The notes beneath the pieces were generated by a model. That model was not told where the DNA came from and did no database searches. It saw nothing but the letters and a program-made list of their open reading frames with translations. From Mikrocytos mackini (Eukaryota > Endomyxa > Ascetosporea > Mikrocytida > Mikrocytiidae), in the NCBI GenBank assembly GCA_030180075.1, contig JASNJN010000128.1, positions 1 to 23,937 on the forward strand: a DNA stretch of 23,937 nt, read 5' to 3'. The position numbers were made by a program, and so were the translations under genes. Positions within the stretch are counted from its first letter, which is position 1. Each line of letters opens with the position of its first letter. Below, one piece after another: positions 1 to 7,602 of the stretch.

Positions 1-341
1 GAATCATGAACGAGACCGGACTTGATACATCTGATCTGTCCCTCACCCAAGAACGTGAAAAAATGCGGACTTACTTTGNGGGCATCTATCAGGAGATGTG
101 GGATAACACCAAACTCCCGTCGAGCTTTAACCGAAACAAAAGAAAAGGTTTTACGTGTGGCAAATACTCATACGGCTGGCTCAAACATCCTGGACTTGGA
201 AGATGTGACTGTAAAAAGATCCTCCTCCTCCAGGATGGGAAGGGAGACATCAGATCATGGCATAAAGTCATCAACAGAAGTCTAGACAACTCGTGCAGAA
301 AATGCAAGAACAACTTCCCAATAAACACAGGAATTTTTTGA
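1..341 (+). pseudogene. 3' fragment of an R2-like LINE reverse transcriptase ORF (left-edge relic)
   Basis: The frame is open from the contig edge to a stop at 339-341. Its product aligns by eye with the C-terminal part of the larger LINE ORF ending at 11161. Shared features are a W...KL..FN block, a WL-(K/R)-PGL-x-R-D segment, KK-x-LLLQDG-x-G, RSW-x-KVI and the first half (CRKC) of the C-terminal zinc finger. Right after CRKC the similarity stops and the frame closes, so the second half of the finger and anything beyond it are gone. Base 79 is N. This is a diverged, truncated second copy of the same LINE family, not a duplicate of the copy downstream. Whether a 5' part exists is not visible because the contig starts here. 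Confidence 0.75.
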
Positions 342-887
342 CATTTTATTTTGCTTAAAATCGTTCGAAAATATATATGTTGTTTCTCGTCAGATTTTAA
401 CATAAATGGCTATTTGAAAATAATAATTTTGTATTGTCCCGAAATTTTTTTAATTTTTACGTTTTTGCACCCAAAATTCACAACTTCGGGACAAAATGTT
501 AGAAAATCTTTGTAATTCTGGAAAATCAAGATTATTTTTGAATTAATAAGTTTAGAATCTATAGATAGGTATATATAGAGTTTCCAAAATTAATACCGGT
601 ATTACTCGATATACCGGTATTTCGTCCATTATCGTTATCGAATATTATCGTCCATTACCGGTATTTGATAATATTACCGGTATCAGATTTCAATTGAAAT
701 ATTTTCTGTAATTCATAAAATTTTAAGCAAATTAATGTTTTGCAATTAGGTTTGGTTTACTTTTCTCTTTATATTTTCCCAACTATTTCTAGACTGTAAT
801 TCATGTATTTAGAGATTGAAATGCCTCAAAATGAAGTGTAACTAAAGAAGATATCCATTCCTCAATATATATAATGTAACATAATTA
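342..887. other. AT-rich non-coding interval with short palindromic repeats
   Basis: I see no gene here. The interval holds an inverted repeat (TTGTCCCGAA at 434-443, its complement at 485-494) and four copies of a TACCGGTAT-type palindrome between 592 and 683. The rest is AT-rich filler. It may be decayed transposon sequence. Confidence 0.5.
592..683. repeat. Cluster of four TACCGGTAT palindromes
   Basis: The 6-bp palindrome ACCGGT occurs at 595-600, 613-618, 657-662 and 676-681, each time inside (A/T)TACCGGTAT. Between them TCGTCCATTA is repeated (622-631 and 649-658). Four copies in 92 bp of AT-rich sequence is not expected by chance. Similar ACCGGT-rich tracts are known from some hAT-type elements, but I cannot assign this one. 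Confidence 0.55.
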
Positions 888-1217
888 CAGTGGTCCCTCG
901 TTAAAAGCACACTTTATAAAATCACACCTCTTTAATGTCACCAAAAAACAGGGGGTTCGCCACTATAATTTCCATAAATATGATATTAAAAAGTTTGTCA
1001 AAAACCCGAATCTGAAAATGGGCCAAATGTCAACACATATGTTATGTACCCCAAAAAAGTTATGATATAACAAAAGTATATCCAAAATGCTGATCTTTTC
1101 TTGGATTCTGCTATATGTAATCGATAGATGGATTTAAACCACCATTCAAATTTACCTGGTTAATATCACATAAATTTGAAAAAATACCAAAAATGTGCTT
1201 TTAACCAGGGATGATTG
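888..1217. mobile_element. Probable pogo/Tigger-type MITE, 330 bp, with TA target duplication
   Basis: The left end begins CAGTGGTCCCTCG followed by TTAAAAGCACA. The right end, read on the opposite strand, begins CAATCATCCCTGG followed by the same TTAAAAGCACA. The two 24-bp inverted ends agree at 20 positions. TA dinucleotides flank the element at 886-887 and 1218-1219, as expected for Tc1/mariner-superfamily insertion. There is no ORF of note inside, so it would be non-autonomous. A CAGTGGTCCCTCG-like end is typical of pogo/Tigger-like families; the subfamily is inference. Confidence 0.7.
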
Positions 1218-1409
1218 TAATTGTAATTATTCATATACCGGCTAAAGTTTTTTATTCGTTGTTTAATGCATGGATTGTGATTTTGAAGATATACCTCTTT
1301 TTATAAGAAATTATACAAAACATTTAATTTATGATATTATTCCAATTGGGAGTATATGTTGTGATTAGCCTCGATATGTAAACTTTTTAATGACGATTTT
1401 GTCATAAAC

Positions 1410-1510
1410 ATGTCGGTAGAGCAAGAACGGACTAGGGGTCCGAAACGTTCTCGCAGAAAGAGGCAGGCACAGACTGGAGAGAGCAGTGTCGAAGGAAATC
1501 GAGAGGGTGA
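1410..1510 (+). pseudogene. Probable 5' coding end of the large R2-like LINE, cut off by the Ty3 insertion
   Basis: An ATG at 1410 opens a frame of about 33 codons rich in Arg, Lys and Glu that runs up to the LTR element at 1511. Basic, charged sequence resumes on the other side of the insertion at 6723. The 5-bp repeat GGTGA lies on both sides (1506-1510 and 6718-6722). If one copy is removed, the ATG frame does not continue into the downstream LINE frame; a 1-nt shift would be needed. So either the LINE 5' end had already decayed, or this ATG is not the true start. The assignment rests on position and composition, not on a conserved domain. Confidence 0.45.
1506..1510. repeat. Probable target-site duplication GGTGA, left copy
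   Basis: GGTGA occurs at 1506-1510 and again at 6718-6722, on either side of the LTR element. One extra base separates each copy from the LTR ends defined by LTR-LTR identity. Five bp is the usual duplication length for Ty3/gypsy elements. Confidence 0.6.
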
Positions 1511-1511
1511 T

Positions 1512-1635
1512 TATAGAATATAAATTATAAGTACCGAGTTTGTCAAATTATAAAAATTAATTATTTAAAAGGTTTGGTATTAGTGACAAGCACTAAGAGG
1601 GTCATAGTACCATCATAGGGTACGACCACTCTACA
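1512..1635 (-). repeat. 3' LTR of the Ty3/gypsy element (124 bp)
   Basis: It matches 6592-6716 across its full length, apart from one missing A in the A-run near 1570 and a G/A difference near 1608. On the - strand it begins TGTAGAGTGG and ends TTCTATA. The last codons of the integrase frame run into it and stop at 1602-1604. Confidence 0.95.
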
Positions 1636-1970
1636 TCTCCCCTCCTAAAGCTCTCCTCCGGGATCTTTTGTTTTTTATAGTGGGTTTCTTGAGCGCTCAA
1701 TCTGTATACTTTATTTACTGGCCATCTTCTCGTATCTTGGGCCGTGACAGATCGCTTACTCCGATCGATTATTTTTACTGGGCCAGTATATCTACCTGGA
1801 GCCCGTTTAATATATGCTCGATCGCCCGGGAGCTTTTTATTTTCCACGACGGCCTTTCGCCTGTCATGGTTCTTTTTCATCGCAGCCTGTTTGCTTTGAA
1901 CTAGGCTGCGGTTAATTACTCCACCACGTGGGAAACATGTTTGACAGAGTTTTCCGTTCCGGAATCTCTG
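1602..1970 (-). pseudogene. Integrase C-terminal tail (GPY/F-like module), separated by an in-frame TGA
   Basis: This stretch is in the same frame as the pol ORF that stops at 1971-1973 (TGA). It stays open until a stop at 1602-1604 inside the 3' LTR. The product carries a GD-x-AYIKR...YTGP...RRWPVNKVYRL pattern. That matches the small SH3-like GPY/F module found at the C-terminus of Ty3/gypsy integrases, which helps DNA binding and integrase multimerisation. The last residues are coded by the polypurine tract and the LTR itself. A single nonsense change, such as CGA to TGA, would explain the break. Confidence 0.75.
1636..1648 (-). promoter_or_regulatory. Polypurine tract of the Ty3/gypsy element
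   Basis: On the - strand TTAGGAGGGGAGA lies immediately before the TGTAG start of the 3' LTR. This is the expected place and composition for the primer of plus-strand DNA synthesis. It also fixes the LTR start at 1635. Confidence 0.85.
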
Positions 1971-3992
1971 TCACTTTTTACTTCCCCTCCCCCTCCTTGG
2001 GGTGAGGAGTGAGACTGTGTCTCTCATTTTTCTTCCGAACATTGCCTCAAATGGGCTTACGTTCGTCGTACTATGAGGCGTTGCTCTATAGTGGAATAGT
2101 ATCTTCTCAATTGTTTCTAAAATTGGCCACTTATTCGACTCGGCTTCATCCAATTTCTCGGACAGTACTCGGTTAAAACGTTCGACTAACCCGTTCTGAC
2201 TTGGGTTGTATATTGGTACTGGCTTTGGTTTTATACCTAGCCGTTTTAGATACTCCTTAAACTCTTTACTAACGAACTGTTTTCCGTTGTCTGATACTAG
2301 TTCTTCAGGGAGTCCAAACCTCCTGAATAACTTGTTAAGGGCGTTTATTACGGTCTTACTCGTTATACGGTTGAGGCCAAAAAAATCGAGCCATTCTGAG
2401 TAATAGTCCTGGATTACTAGTAAAAACTTGTATGTGCCCTTTCCTATAGGGCCCTTGATGTCTATAGCCAGTTTTTTCCATGGCCCATCAGGTAACTCGA
2501 CGGGGATCATTGGTGCTTCCCGTGTGGTTTTTGTTCTTCCAGATTTTGCACAAACTGGGCATTTCTTGACGTATTCTATTACATCGTTTCCATATCCAGA
2601 CCACCAGAAAAGGTTCTCTACTCTTTTACGGGTTCTATTTATGCCTTGATGTACTTTGTGTGCTTCACTAAGTATTTGTACTCGCTTATCCTTATCAGGT
2701 ACGAAGCGGCTGTTTTCAAAGAACAATAAATTGTTTTCCACTGTCAGTCTATCTAACTTGACGTGGTATTTTTTGTATTTACTAATGGTTCTTTTATCCC
2801 AGCCATTGCTTTTCATTACTCGTACGAGTCCGGCGAGTTCGTTTTCATACCGTATTACTTCGTGGGGCTGTACTTTTTTCACAGCATTTATAACTACTTC
2901 CTCATGAATCGGAGCCATTTTATGTTTTACTTGGCCCACTGAACGCGATAGCCAGTCAGCAACGGAGTTATCACTTCCTTTTATGTGCTGTACATCGTAG
3001 TCAAATGCGGTCAGGCGTTCACGCCATCTTTCTACTCGGGCATTTGTCCTTTTAATGGTGCTCTGACTCATTAAGGTTACTAGTGCTCGATGGTCCGTGA
3101 GCAATGTGAAATGTCTTCCGAGGAGATAATTTTGGAAATTAAGGATGGCGGATACACATGCCAATGCTTCTTTTCCCCCTACTGAGTAGTTTTTCTCGTA
3201 TTTTCTAAACTGGGACGACCAATAAATAACTGGTTTATAGTCTCCGTTAGCCTGTTCTTGTTCGAGAACGGCACCCATTCCATCATCGCAAGCATCTGTT
3301 TTCAGTACCACTTTGCGGTTGGAATCTGTATTGAAGAGGACTAATGCCTCTCTTCTTCTAATCATTTGTTTTATTTCATCAAACGCTTTAACACACTGTT
3401 TGGACCAGACGAATGTACTGTCTTTTTTAAGTAACTCGTATATCGGTTTAGCAACTATTGCCATTCGTTCTACAAACTTCCGGTAATAGTTTATTACTCC
3501 CAATGCCTGACGCACTTCCTTAACTGTCTTTGGGGGCCGGAGTTCTTGAATTGCGTCAGCTTTTATACTTGACGGCTTTATTCCTTCTGAGGAAATTTCA
3601 TAACCCAGCCAATCCACTTGGGTTGTACACAACTCGGACTTATCTCGGTTTATTTTAATTCTTTTTGAATCAAGTCTGTCTAAAACTACTTTGATTCTTT
3701 GTTCTAACTCGTTTTTACTATTGGCTGCTATTAAAATGTCGTCAAGATATACTAACACTTTTTCTAAACCAGATAATACTTGGTTCATTATTCTTTGGAA
3801 CGCACTCGGGGCACTTTTTATACCAAAAGGCATCCTGGTATACTTAAATGTTCCATAATGCGTGATGATAGTTGTAAGTTCTTGTGACTTATCATCGATA
3901 CTAATCTGGTGATACGCAGATTGTAGATCAATTTTGGCAAAATACTTGTTCCCTGAGCCTAAGCTCGCTAACAGTGCTTCTGTACTCGGCAA
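1971..3992 (-). CDS. pol: Ty3/gypsy pol fragment: RT (C-terminal part), RNase H, integrase
   Basis: The ORF carries most of a Ty3/gypsy polyprotein. RT motif A (KIDL..AYHQ) lies near its start, and the catalytic YLDD lies at 3738-3749. RNase H follows (KTDACDDGMGAVLEQ, later LLTDHRAL). Next come the integrase His/Cys zinc module (H..H...CPVC) and a D,D-35-E core, with Asp at 2460-2462 and 2289-2291 and Glu at 2181-2183; the last two are exactly 35 residues apart. The ORF has no real start codon. Its sense continues upstream to 4023, where the MITE breaks the frame. The stop at 1971-1973 is a premature TGA, because the integrase tail continues in frame beyond it. The protein would have copied and inserted the element's cDNA. 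Confidence 0.95.
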   Translation of the reverse strand: MPSTEALLASLGSGNKYFAKIDLQSAYHQISIDDKSQELTTIITHYGTFKYTRMPFGIKSAPSAFQRIMNQVLSGLEKVLVYLDDILIAANSKNELEQRIKVVLDRLDSKRIKINRDKSELCTTQVDWLGYEISSEGIKPSSIKADAIQELRPPKTVKEVRQALGVINYYRKFVERMAIVAKPIYELLKKDSTFVWSKQCVKAFDEIKQMIRRREALVLFNTDSNRKVVLKTDACDDGMGAVLEQEQANGDYKPVIYWSSQFRKYEKNYSVGGKEALACVSAILNFQNYLLGRHFTLLTDHRALVTLMSQSTIKRTNARVERWRERLTAFDYDVQHIKGSDNSVADWLSRSVGQVKHKMAPIHEEVVINAVKKVQPHEVIRYENELAGLVRVMKSNGWDKRTISKYKKYHVKLDRLTVENNLLFFENSRFVPDKDKRVQILSEAHKVHQGINRTRKRVENLFWWSGYGNDVIEYVKKCPVCAKSGRTKTTREAPMIPVELPDGPWKKLAIDIKGPIGKGTYKFLLVIQDYYSEWLDFFGLNRITSKTVINALNKLFRRFGLPEELVSDNGKQFVSKEFKEYLKRLGIKPKPVPIYNPSQNGLVERFNRVLSEKLDEAESNKWPILETIEKILFHYRATPHSTTNVSPFEAMFGRKMRDTVSLLTPRRGRGSKK

Positions 3993-4014
3993 TGGGTATT
4001 TATCATCGAATATA

Positions 4015-4023
4015 GCCTGGTTA
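4015..4023. repeat. 9-bp target-site duplication of the MITE, left copy
   Basis: GCCTGGTTA is repeated exactly at 4398-4406. It codes for part of the Leu-Asn-Gln-Ala stretch of the RT. A 9-bp duplication is typical of Mutator-like (MULE) elements. Confidence 0.9.
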
Positions 4024-4397
4024 CGTGAGGAAGAAACGTGGAAATAAGTGTACTCCTATTTTAAACAAATAATAATCATACTATATCCATGATGTGTGGT
4101 TTCGGATGTATATTACTTAAGTCGTTGTATATTTTGATTCTGAGTATATTACCATATCTGAAAGCCAAAATATTTCCAAAACTTCCCATTTTAAGACAAA
4201 TTCGGTCCAATTGAACCATAAATGGCTATATTTCAAAGTTACTCGACTAGGCCTCATAACTTTTGATATGAAATGTATTAACATTGTTTACAGACGCAAA
4301 CAAACATTTAGAGTGTTTTGGATTTTAAAACAACCAACTTGTGGTCATTCTTTGTTTAAAATAGGAGTACACTTATTTCCACATTTCTTCGTTATGT
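4024..4397. mobile_element. Mutator-type MITE (374 bp) inside the Ty3/gypsy RT domain
   Basis: Terminal inverted repeats of 40 bp lie at 4030-4069 and 4351-4390 and differ at one base (GAAGAAAC versus GAAGAAAT). The last 6-7 bases at each end pair only loosely. Perfect 9-bp direct repeats (GCCTGGTTA) flank it. The interior is AT-rich and has no credible gene; the stop of the gag-pro-RT frame and a short extension of that frame fall inside it. The 374 bp plus 9 bp equal 383 bp, and the gag and pol frames are offset by exactly this amount. TIRs plus a 9-bp duplication indicate a Mutator-superfamily non-autonomous element; the family name is unknown. Confidence 0.9.
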
Positions 4398-6592
4398 GCC
4401 TGGTTAAGCTTTCGGAAGTCACCGCAAATGCGTACTTTCCCATTGGACTTTCGTACTACCACAATGGGTGATGTCCAGCTTGCATACTTGGTTCTAACCA
4501 GTATGCCTGGCTTAAGCAGTTTATTTATTGCCTTCTTTACATCGGGGTGCAATGCGAACGGAACTCCTCGTTCTTTTGCCATTACCGGTTGGGCATCGTC
4601 TTTGAGTTTGATTTCAAAGGATTCGCCTCTAATACTAGGTAAATACTCTGTATCTTCATGGTCACAGTCGTTACTTGTGCCTGTTATTTCATAAACCTTC
4701 CTTGTTTCAGTTACTAAGGAAAGTTTCTTTTTATACTCATCTTTGTGGTTCGGAATGTTTGCTTCTACCACGGTGGTTTTAGTTTTGTCTTTTATACTGT
4801 CACAGTTATTACTTGTGACGTTACATACGGGGTTATTAACATCCGTGAAATTAAAAATTTTACTTTTATTTTTAAATAAATTACTATTATTTTTGTTATA
4901 ATTGACAAGGGTTTCAAAATCGTTTTTATAATTTACATTAAACTGATTTTTACCTTTACTATTATCAAAATAACGTTTAGAATTCGTACGCTCATATTTA
5001 TTTAGAAACTGGATCAACTTCAGCTTCTCGGCGTCTTCTGCCCCAATGACATTTGGTCCTTCGCCAACTATGCCAATTTTGGTCTTTATACTCGTTCCAC
5101 CTTTTTCCATGGTAACGGTTGCTGTGCCTACTAGCTCTATGTCTTGTCCGGTATATGTCTTCAGCTTAATTTCGCTGGGTTTTATCATGGACGCTAGCCC
5201 CAATTCGGTGGCTACTCTTTTATTTACTAGGGTAATATCAGCCCCTGTGTCGATTATGACGTCTACTTGACGTCCTTCAATTACTACGAATGTCTCCGTG
5301 TTTTTGGGTTCTTTATAAATTTTACTAGCTCTTCTTTTTTGGCTGTTTCTATTTGTACTCGCTACAGAGGATTTTCTTTCTACTCTGTACATGCGGTCAT
5401 CGTCAGAGGAATAAGAATCTTCTCTGGGTCCGTCTCTTTTAGGAGGCATAGCATCACAGCATGAAGTTCTGTGGTTTCTTTTGCCGCATTTCTGGCAGAT
5501 ACTCCCATACGCAGGACACTCGCGTCTCATACTGCTGTGCCTGGTTCCACACCTGTGGCAGTTGATGGTTGGACGGGGTCCACGTCGTCTTGCCGTAACA
5601 AAGTCGGCTAACTTGGGGCGTTTGTACTCCCGTTGTCTTGGGGCTCTGTTTTCTTCCCATTGTATTTTGTTACTCTCCTCTGCTTGCTTTGCAGTTTGGA
5701 TGGTGTTTTCCCAAGTTTGGGGAAGTTTGGCCATGAAGGCTCTTTTCAAACCTATACTTGAGGGACCGTGAATAAACTTGTCTCTCAGTAAGTCTCTCTC
5801 CAGTTCTCCAAACTCGCAATCCGCGGCTACTTGGCAGAGTCTATCTATATACTGCTGTATACTAGCATTTCGCTGTAGCGTATTAAAAAACTCAACTCTT
5901 GCGTTGGTTGGTGTAATCGCTGGGTCAAAGTGTGACTCCAGTAACTTTACGACACTTGAAAAGTCGTAAGTTTCTTCACCTAGGCTGTCTAAAACTCGGT
6001 TCCCCTCTACCCCTAGGCAATGCCTTAGTAGGTAAATCCTTTGGGCTTCCGGCTGTTTTCCATAACCCGATGCTTCCATGTAGAAGTTGAATTGCCTAAA
6101 CCATACCTTCCATGGTAAGTTTGGCGCTCCTGGATGGTTCAGAAACTCATCCGGTTGTTTTAAGTTTGCGGGTGTGCTGGGTATTCCCTCTCTCCTAGCA
6201 TTCTCCGCTTCTTGTTCCTGCGTTTCGCGGACGAAGTCTGCTTTGGCCTGAGTGCTTTTCTCAGCCAGTACTGCGCGTGCGCGTGTGATGTTCTTCTCGA
6301 AATTCTCGAGGTAGTACCATCCCAGTGCATCTACTACTGAGGCTTTGTTTGCATTGGGTTTCAATTCCAGACACCGTATCCCGGCTTCTCTCTTGAGTGA
6401 GGTGAGGTCGTTCTTCTCCCATTCACTCATCTTTCTTTTAAAATACTCGCGGAATCCCATCGCGGTTTCGTCGTTGTGCATAAAATCCTCATCTTTGAAG
6501 CCCGTTAGTATCAGGGCTTCCCAAAGATGGTCGTCATACAACGTGTTGAGTATGGAGTCCAAATGACTCAGTGGTGTTTGTGATGTCGCCAT
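4373..6592 (-). CDS. gag-pol: Ty3/gypsy gag-protease with start of RT, truncated by the MITE
   Basis: The 739-aa ORF starts at an ATG whose A is the last base of the 5' LTR. Residues 1-340 form an alpha-helical gag region with the retrotransposon-gag pattern (PW..WF..F..Y). Two zinc knuckles follow: C345-x2-C-x3-H-x5-C, then a canonical CX2CX4HX4C from C366 to C379, for RNA binding. The protease active site DTGA is at D448. After an Asn/Lys-rich linker the RT begins near residue 690 and reaches its GDFRKLNQ motif, then the frame leaves the element and ends in the MITE. Gag, protease and pol share one frame, with no frameshift site between them. The true element sequence ends at 4398; the last residues are MITE-derived. 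Confidence 0.93.
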   Translation of the reverse strand: MATSQTPLSHLDSILNTLYDDHLWEALILTGFKDEDFMHNDETAMGFREYFKRKMSEWEKNDLTSLKREAGIRCLELKPNANKASVVDALGWYYLENFEKNITRARAVLAEKSTQAKADFVRETQEQEAENARREGIPSTPANLKQPDEFLNHPGAPNLPWKVWFRQFNFYMEASGYGKQPEAQRIYLLRHCLGVEGNRVLDSLGEETYDFSSVVKLLESHFDPAITPTNARVEFFNTLQRNASIQQYIDRLCQVAADCEFGELERDLLRDKFIHGPSSIGLKRAFMAKLPQTWENTIQTAKQAEESNKIQWEENRAPRQREYKRPKLADFVTARRRGPRPTINCHRCGTRHSSMRRECPAYGSICQKCGKRNHRTSCCDAMPPKRDGPREDSYSSDDDRMYRVERKSSVASTNRNSQKRRASKIYKEPKNTETFVVIEGRQVDVIIDTGADITLVNKRVATELGLASMIKPSEIKLKTYTGQDIELVGTATVTMEKGGTSIKTKIGIVGEGPNVIGAEDAEKLKLIQFLNKYERTNSKRYFDNSKGKNQFNVNYKNDFETLVNYNKNNSNLFKNKSKIFNFTDVNNPVCNVTSNNCDSIKDKTKTTVVEANIPNHKDEYKKKLSLVTETRKVYEITGTSNDCDHEDTEYLPSIRGESFEIKLKDDAQPVMAKERGVPFALHPDVKKAINKLLKPGILVRTKYASWTSPIVVVRKSNGKVRICGDFRKLNQAHNEEMWK
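4398..4406. repeat. 9-bp target-site duplication of the MITE, right copy
   Basis: Exact repeat (GCCTGGTTA) of 4015-4023, adjoining the other end of the MITE. Confidence 0.9.
6574..6591 (-). promoter_or_regulatory. Primer-binding site of the Ty3/gypsy element
   Basis: Directly after the 5' LTR, the - strand reads TGGCGACATCACAAAC. TGG is the complement of the CCA tail of a tRNA, so this is the expected minus-strand priming site. The priming tRNA would end in GTCGCCA; I cannot identify it from this window. The site overlaps the first codons of gag. Confidence 0.7.
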
Positions 6593-6716
6593 ATAGAATA
6601 TAAATTATAAGTACCGAGTTTGTCAAATTATAAAAATTAATTATTTAAAAAGGTTTGGTATTAGTGACAAGCACTAAGAGGGTCATAGTACCATCATAAG
6701 GTACGACCACTCTACA
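6592..6716 (-). repeat. 5' LTR of the Ty3/gypsy element (125 bp)
   Basis: It is nearly identical to 1512-1635. On the - strand it starts TGTAGAG and ends CTATA. The final A is also the first base of the gag ATG. The LTR is short for the group. It should carry the promoter and polyadenylation signals, but none stands out. Confidence 0.95.
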
Positions 6717-6717
6717 A

Positions 6718-6722
6718 GGTGA
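6718..6722. repeat. Probable target-site duplication GGTGA, right copy
   Basis: Matches 1506-1510 on the other side of the LTR element. Confidence 0.6.
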
Positions 6723-7602
6723 GGAACAAACAAAAGCACAGAAGTTAAGTCCATTGAAAGTGGCAAAGAAGAACTGACCCTAAAGAGGCCTAAGAAAGTG
6801 GGCATCATTGATGGGTTCAGGATAGAATGTGCTAAACAACGCGAAGTGTTGTACAAGAAGATAGATCGACTTGATCTAGAGAAGCCGGGAGACCTAGTAG
6901 CTTTGAAAGTTATCAAAGCGGAACTTAAAGGTCTCCGTCAAGTAGAGACAGCAAACCAGGGAAGCAACCAGCCTATCATAGTTGCCTTAAGAGACTCCAA
7001 GAAGGCAATGGATTCTTTGAAAGACAAAGGGAGGTCTGTAATAGTCTCCGAAGAAACCGCAATAGTCCTCAGGAAAGAGGACAAGGCGAAAGAAAACATA
7101 ATAAAAGAAGACAAGGCGAAAGAGGAAGAACTTCAAACAAAGAAAGAAGATCCTCAACCCGTCAAGAAAGAAGCTCAAGCCAACAAAATGGCCCACACTG
7201 CGGACGAAGTCAGAAAGGCGGAACTCCTCGTTAGGAAAGCCCTAAGAGCAGAAAGAATGCTCTGGTTTCAGACGATGGAACAGCCTAGGCACAAAGCAGC
7301 GGCCTGGCTAAAAGAGCAAATGACAGATAAGGGATTAGGGGAAGTGAGTACGGGTGCGGTTGACAGAACATTGAAATTGTTCGAGTTCCCAAGAGCCCAA
7401 TACCCCTTTAAAATGTCCCCGGTGATTAACGACCTCGTTGAAGAGGGAATTCCCCTGCTTTAGTCCGATTGGTTGGTGCAGTTTTCCACGACAGACAGGA
7501 CAACAGAGGCACCAGCCTGGGCGAACAAGTACAATGCGCTGTGGAAACATGGCTGCGACACTACAAAGGCAATGAAAACTGTCCGCTGGCTTACAAGCCT
7601 TT
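6723..7602 (+). pseudogene. R2-like LINE N-terminal (ORF1-like) region, with a nonsense codon
   Basis: From 6723, right behind the Ty3 insertion, one frame stays open to a TAG at 7461-7463, with its first GTG codon at 6798 and no early ATG. It then continues sensibly in the same frame to a TGA at 7600-7602. The product is highly charged, with a Lys/Glu-rich stretch in which EDKAKE recurs, and a Trp-containing segment between the two stops (PAWANKY, ALWKHG). No catalytic domain is visible. It may be the nucleic-acid-binding or gag-like part of the LINE. From about 7600 the sense moves to another frame, the one used by the RT, so at least one nonsense codon and one frameshift have occurred. The element is no longer able to make this part intact. 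Confidence 0.6.

Larger units (their letters stand above)
1511..6717 (-). mobile_element. Ty3/gypsy-type LTR retrotransposon inserted in the LINE
   Basis: On the - strand the order is 5' LTR, primer-binding site, gag (with two zinc knuckles), protease, RT, RNase H, integrase, polypurine tract, 3' LTR. This order with integrase last is the Ty3/gypsy arrangement. There is no envelope gene. The two LTRs (124 and 125 bp) differ by one A indel and one substitution, so the insertion is fairly young. Without the 374-bp MITE the element is about 4.8 kb, and nearly all of the internal part is coding. It is inactive as seen: the MITE splits RT, and a TGA at 1971-1973 cuts the integrase tail. Confidence 0.95.

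Noticed and set aside
4211-4471. 86-codon + strand ORF across the MITE boundary
   Set aside because: It runs from MITE sequence into the antisense of the RT domain and has no protein features, so it is a chance frame.
1511-6717. An endogenous retrovirus with envelope
   Set aside because: There is no envelope-like ORF between integrase and the 3' LTR; the integrase frame itself runs into the LTR.
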